Source: Duganella sp. BJB480
GTDB taxonomy: Bacteria > Pseudomonadota > Gammaproteobacteria > Burkholderiales > Burkholderiaceae_D
DNA: 64,000 nucleotides
Reading direction: 5' to 3'
Assembly: GCA_003416985.1 (NCBI GenBank)
Contig: QVIN01000004.1
Coordinates: 62,001 to 126,000, forward strand
The notes under the pieces: generated by a model
Database searches by the model: none
The model's input: the letters and a program-made list of their open reading frames with translations, nothing else
What the model was told of the DNA's origin: nothing
Part shown: positions 61,516 to 64,000 of the stretch, piece by piece
Position numbering within the stretch: position 1 is the stretch's first letter
Layout of the letters: each line of letters begins with the position of its first letter
Position numbers and translations under genes: made by a program

Positions 61516-62427
61516 ATGAGCAGTATGCCGAAACAGGTAAAGATCGTCGAAGTCGGCCCGCGCGACGGCCTGCAGAACGAAAAGGAAAGCGTACCCGCCG
61601 AAGTGAAGATCGAACTGGTGAACCGTTTGACCAGCGCCGGTTTCCAGAACATCGAGGCGGCGTCGTTCGTGTCGCCGAAGTGGGTGCCGCAGATGGCCAC
61701 CAGCAAAGAGGTGATGGCCGCGATCGCGCGCAAGCCGGGCGTGGTCTACTCGGCGCTGACGCCGAACATGCAGGGCTTCGAAGCGGCGCTGGCGGCCAGG
61801 GCGGACGAGGTGGTGATCTTCGGTTCGGCCTCGGAGGCGTTCTCGCAAAAAAACATCAACTGCTCGATCGCCGAATCGATCGCGCGCTTTGAAGGCGTGG
61901 CGAAAGCGGCCAAGGACAACGGCCTGCGCCTGCGCGGCAGCATCAGCTGCTCGTTCGGCTGCCCATACCAGGGCGAGGTGCCGCTGGACGCGGTGGCCGA
62001 CGTGGTGGGCCGCATGCGCGACCTGGGCTGCGACGAGATCGACATCGCCGACACCATCGGCGTGGCTACGCCGCGCAAGACGCAGGCGGTGATGGAGACG
62101 GCGATCCGCGCCTTCCGCCTGGACGGTTTGTCCGGCCACTTCCACGACACGTATGGACAGGCGCTGGCCAACATCTACGCCAGCCTGGAGCTGGGCATCT
62201 CGATTTACCACTCGTCGGTGTCGGGCCTGGGCGGCTGTCCGTACGCGAAAGGCGCCACCGGCAACGTCGCCACCGAGGACGTGCTGTACATGATGCAGGG
62301 ACTGGGAATCGAAACCGGCATCGACCTCGATATCGTGGTCGACGCCGGCCAGTTCATCTCGCAGTTCCTGGGCCGCAAAGGCGCCAGCCGCGCCGGCAAC
62401 GCCATCGCCGCCAAGCGCGCCGGCTAG
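61516..62427 (+). CDS. liuE: Hydroxymethylglutaryl-CoA lyase
   Basis: Cleaves HMG-CoA to acetoacetate and acetyl-CoA (303 aa). N-terminal KIVEVGPRDGLQNEKE, and the lyase signature SVSGLGGCPYAKGATGNVATED with catalytic Cys. HFHDTYGQALAN is the metal site. One base after ghrA. Last gene of liu locus 2; seven bases from the convergent GH35 stop, with no room for a terminator hairpin. Confidence 0.97.
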   Translation: MSSMPKQVKIVEVGPRDGLQNEKESVPAEVKIELVNRLTSAGFQNIEAASFVSPKWVPQMATSKEVMAAIARKPGVVYSALTPNMQGFEAALAARADEVVIFGSASEAFSQKNINCSIAESIARFEGVAKAAKDNGLRLRGSISCSFGCPYQGEVPLDAVADVVGRMRDLGCDEIDIADTIGVATPRKTQAVMETAIRAFRLDGLSGHFHDTYGQALANIYASLELGISIYHSSVSGLGGCPYAKGATGNVATEDVLYMMQGLGIETGIDLDIVVDAGQFISQFLGRKGASRAGNAIAAKRAG

Positions 62428-62434
62428 ACCAACG

Positions 62435-64000
62435 TCACTCGCGTACCAGCTTGTCCGCGACGTACATGCGGTACTGCTTGATGCGCCCGGTGACGGTGTC
62501 GGTCCCCTGGCGCGGCGTGTAGCGCACGCCCGCCACCTCCACCTGCTGACCCAGGTCGATGATCAGCTGGTGCGGGTGGCCGGCACCGCCGGCAAACGCC
62601 GTGTGCCAGTGGTCCGACGCCTGCCCGTTGATGGCGTTGAGCGCCGAGCCGTCCTCCTTCTTCAACTCCTCGCTGCTGGCGTAGGCGATCGTCCACGACT
62701 GCTGGTTGATCGTCTTGCCATCCTTGCCCAGCAGTGAAATCTCGGCCACCGCCGCGAACTGCTTGCCGTCGAAGGCGCTCAGCGATTCAAGGCAGAACTG
62801 GCGGCCCTTGACCGGTGCGGCGAACATCACATCCTGCGTCGCGCCACCGGGGGCGAACTCGCCCGCCTGCGCCGGCGTCACGCCTTCCAGCGCTGGTTTG
62901 ACCGTGCTCGGTGGACGTGCCAGGTCCAGCTCCGGATTGAGCTGGTCGAGTATCGGCTCCGTCAGGCCGGCGATGCGGGCGGTGCGCGGGCCGGTCAGGT
63001 CCAGCACCACGATCTCGTTGCGGCCCTTCTTGATCCACGGGCCGGGCAGGTACATGGTCTGCGTCGGTCCGATGCTCCAGTAGCGGCCCAGGCACCGGCC
63101 GTTGATCCACACGATGCCCTGTCCCCAGCTCGACATGTCGAGGAAGGTGTCGGCCTGCCGGCTTGCTTCAAACCCGCCGCGCCAGAAGGCCGGGCCCTTG
63201 GCGCGTCCGCGCTTGAACGACAGCGGCGGCAGCACGCCGTCGGCGTCGAAATCGATGGCGCGGATTTCCCAGTTCTCCACCGCCTGCGCGGCGCCGCCCT
63301 TGGCCGTGAACGTCACCGGACCATGCAGGCCTTTGCGGTCATGGACTTCCAGCCCGAAGTTAACCCGTGCGATGGTGTACAGCAGGATCTCCACCGTCAC
63401 AGGCTTGCTGCTCGCCGGCACGGCGACCGAGAAGCGGCGGTGGCGCGTGTCCATCGTTCCCGCCAGCTTGCCGTCGATGTAGACCCAGGCCAGGTCGCGC
63501 ACCTTGGCGGCGGCCAGCAAGCCCGCAGGTCCCGCCGGCAGCTGCACGCGATAGGCGACCAAGCCTCGGCTGATGTCGTACTGCTCGATCGGCTCCGGCG
63601 ACACGGCCTTGATCGCGCGCGGCGGCAGGTTGGCCAGCACCGGCGCCGATTCGCTCAGCGCAAACGCGTCGATGCTCATGACGGGATTGCGCGCCGGCGC
63701 TTCGGGCAGCACTTCGCCCGCCGCCAGGAAGGGACGCATGCCCTCGCGGTAGGCGTTGAACTTGGTGCCCATCCAACCCGCTTCGCTGATCGGCGCGTCG
63801 TAGTCGTAGCTGGTGGTGTCCGGCCGGAAGGGACGGTCGCAACCGCCCCACAGGCCGAAGGTGGTGCCGCCGTGCGCCATGTAAAGGCTGAACGAGCCGT
63901 TCGCCCTCAGCATGGCCTGGATGTCGACCACGGCGCTGGTGTTGTCGCCACGGCGGTGCGGATTGCCCCAGGTGTCGAACCAGCCGGAGTAGTATTCGCC
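62435..64000 (-). CDS. GH35 beta-galactosidase, C-terminal part (5' end beyond window)
   Basis: At least 521 residues of a family 35 beta-galactosidase, running off the right edge. The catalytic nucleophile Glu is in GEYYSGWFDTWGNPH near the edge (about 63990), and the general TIM barrel end SFSLYMAHGGTTFGLWGG follows. Then come the beta-sandwich domains (WGQGIVWINGRCLGRYWSIGP box) and a C-terminal discoidin-like domain (YTPRQGTDTVTGRIKQYRMYV). The signal peptide and first catalytic residues are outside. Converges on liuE. Confidence 0.93.
   Translation of the reverse strand, partial: GEYYSGWFDTWGNPHRRGDNTSAVVDIQAMLRANGSFSLYMAHGGTTFGLWGGCDRPFRPDTTSYDYDAPISEAGWMGTKFNAYREGMRPFLAAGEVLPEAPARNPVMSIDAFALSESAPVLANLPPRAIKAVSPEPIEQYDISRGLVAYRVQLPAGPAGLLAAAKVRDLAWVYIDGKLAGTMDTRHRRFSVAVPASSKPVTVEILLYTIARVNFGLEVHDRKGLHGPVTFTAKGGAAQAVENWEIRAIDFDADGVLPPLSFKRGRAKGPAFWRGGFEASRQADTFLDMSSWGQGIVWINGRCLGRYWSIGPTQTMYLPGPWIKKGRNEIVVLDLTGPRTARIAGLTEPILDQLNPELDLARPPSTVKPALEGVTPAQAGEFAPGGATQDVMFAAPVKGRQFCLESLSAFDGKQFAAVAEISLLGKDGKTINQQSWTIAYASSEELKKEDGSALNAINGQASDHWHTAFAGGAGHPHQLIIDLGQQVEVAGVRYTPRQGTDTVTGRIKQYRMYVADKLVRE

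Overview
The window reads as chromosomal DNA of a high-GC betaproteobacterium, most likely Oxalobacteraceae (Massilia/Duganella/Janthinobacterium type). This is inferred from GC-rich codon use, a MerR-type LiuR leucine-catabolism regulon, mla and gltBD housekeeping genes, and a REP-associated transposase with REP-like hairpins. No tRNA, rRNA, CRISPR array or prophage was recognised. Family names come from reading the proteins; no database search was possible.

Layout. 0-7.4 kb, minus strand: end of an mla lipid-transport operon (mlaE partial, mlaF), then gltBD glutamate synthase with a strong terminator. 7.5-8.4 kb: a RAYT (Y1/HUH transposase) bracketed by copies of a GGGACAGAGT motif. 8.4-15.1 kb: a chemoreceptor, then a SNF2 helicase - histidine kinase - response regulator operon. 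15.3-21.7 kb: tex, PadR/DUF2812, grxD-ubiX, a small HTH regulator and an MBL hydrolase. 21.7-28.4 kb: liu locus 1 (liuR, liuA, aceK, thiolase, SDR, acyl-CoA dehydrogenase). 28.5-31.9 kb: ars operon (arsR-arsC-arsB-arsH-flavin reductase), followed by a GGA-rich possible small RNA. 32.2-37.8 kb: YihY membrane protein, peptide-binding protein, and a SpmA-SpmB fusion next to a PBP4-type DacB. 37.9-39.5 kb: a low-GC two-gene islet (HipA-like kinase + DUF3037). 39.4-41.4 kb: divergent LysR and aldo/keto reductase. 41.4-48.6 kb: a seven-gene minus-strand cluster for peptidoglycan salvage (GntR, MurQ, MFS, family-10-like glycosidase, BadF-type sugar kinase, lipoprotein amidase, VanX-type dipeptidase). 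48.7-50.1 kb: low-GC XRE + ImmA/IrrE pair with a 35-residue Cys-containing small ORF. 50.3-62.4 kb: ychJ-like gene, then liu locus 2 with a full bioAFDB set embedded (liuB, hydrolase, liuC, bioA, bioF, bioD, bioB, liuD, ghrA, liuE). 62.4 kb to the end: a partial GH35 beta-galactosidase.

How it works together. The two liu loci together encode leucine/isovalerate breakdown from isovaleryl-CoA to acetyl-CoA plus acetoacetate. LiuR-like palindromes (TTTACGT/ACGTAAA half-sites) stand before liuR, liuA and liuB. AceK in locus 1 would set isocitrate flux as acetyl-CoA rises, and biotin synthesis in locus 2 would supply the cofactor of the biotin carboxylase LiuD. The murQ cluster looks like a complete outside-in route for cell-wall sugar and D-Ala-D-Ala use. 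Two near-identical 80-90 nt inverted-repeat hairpins, one after liu locus 1 and one inside the murQ cluster, are dispersed REP/MITE-like elements.
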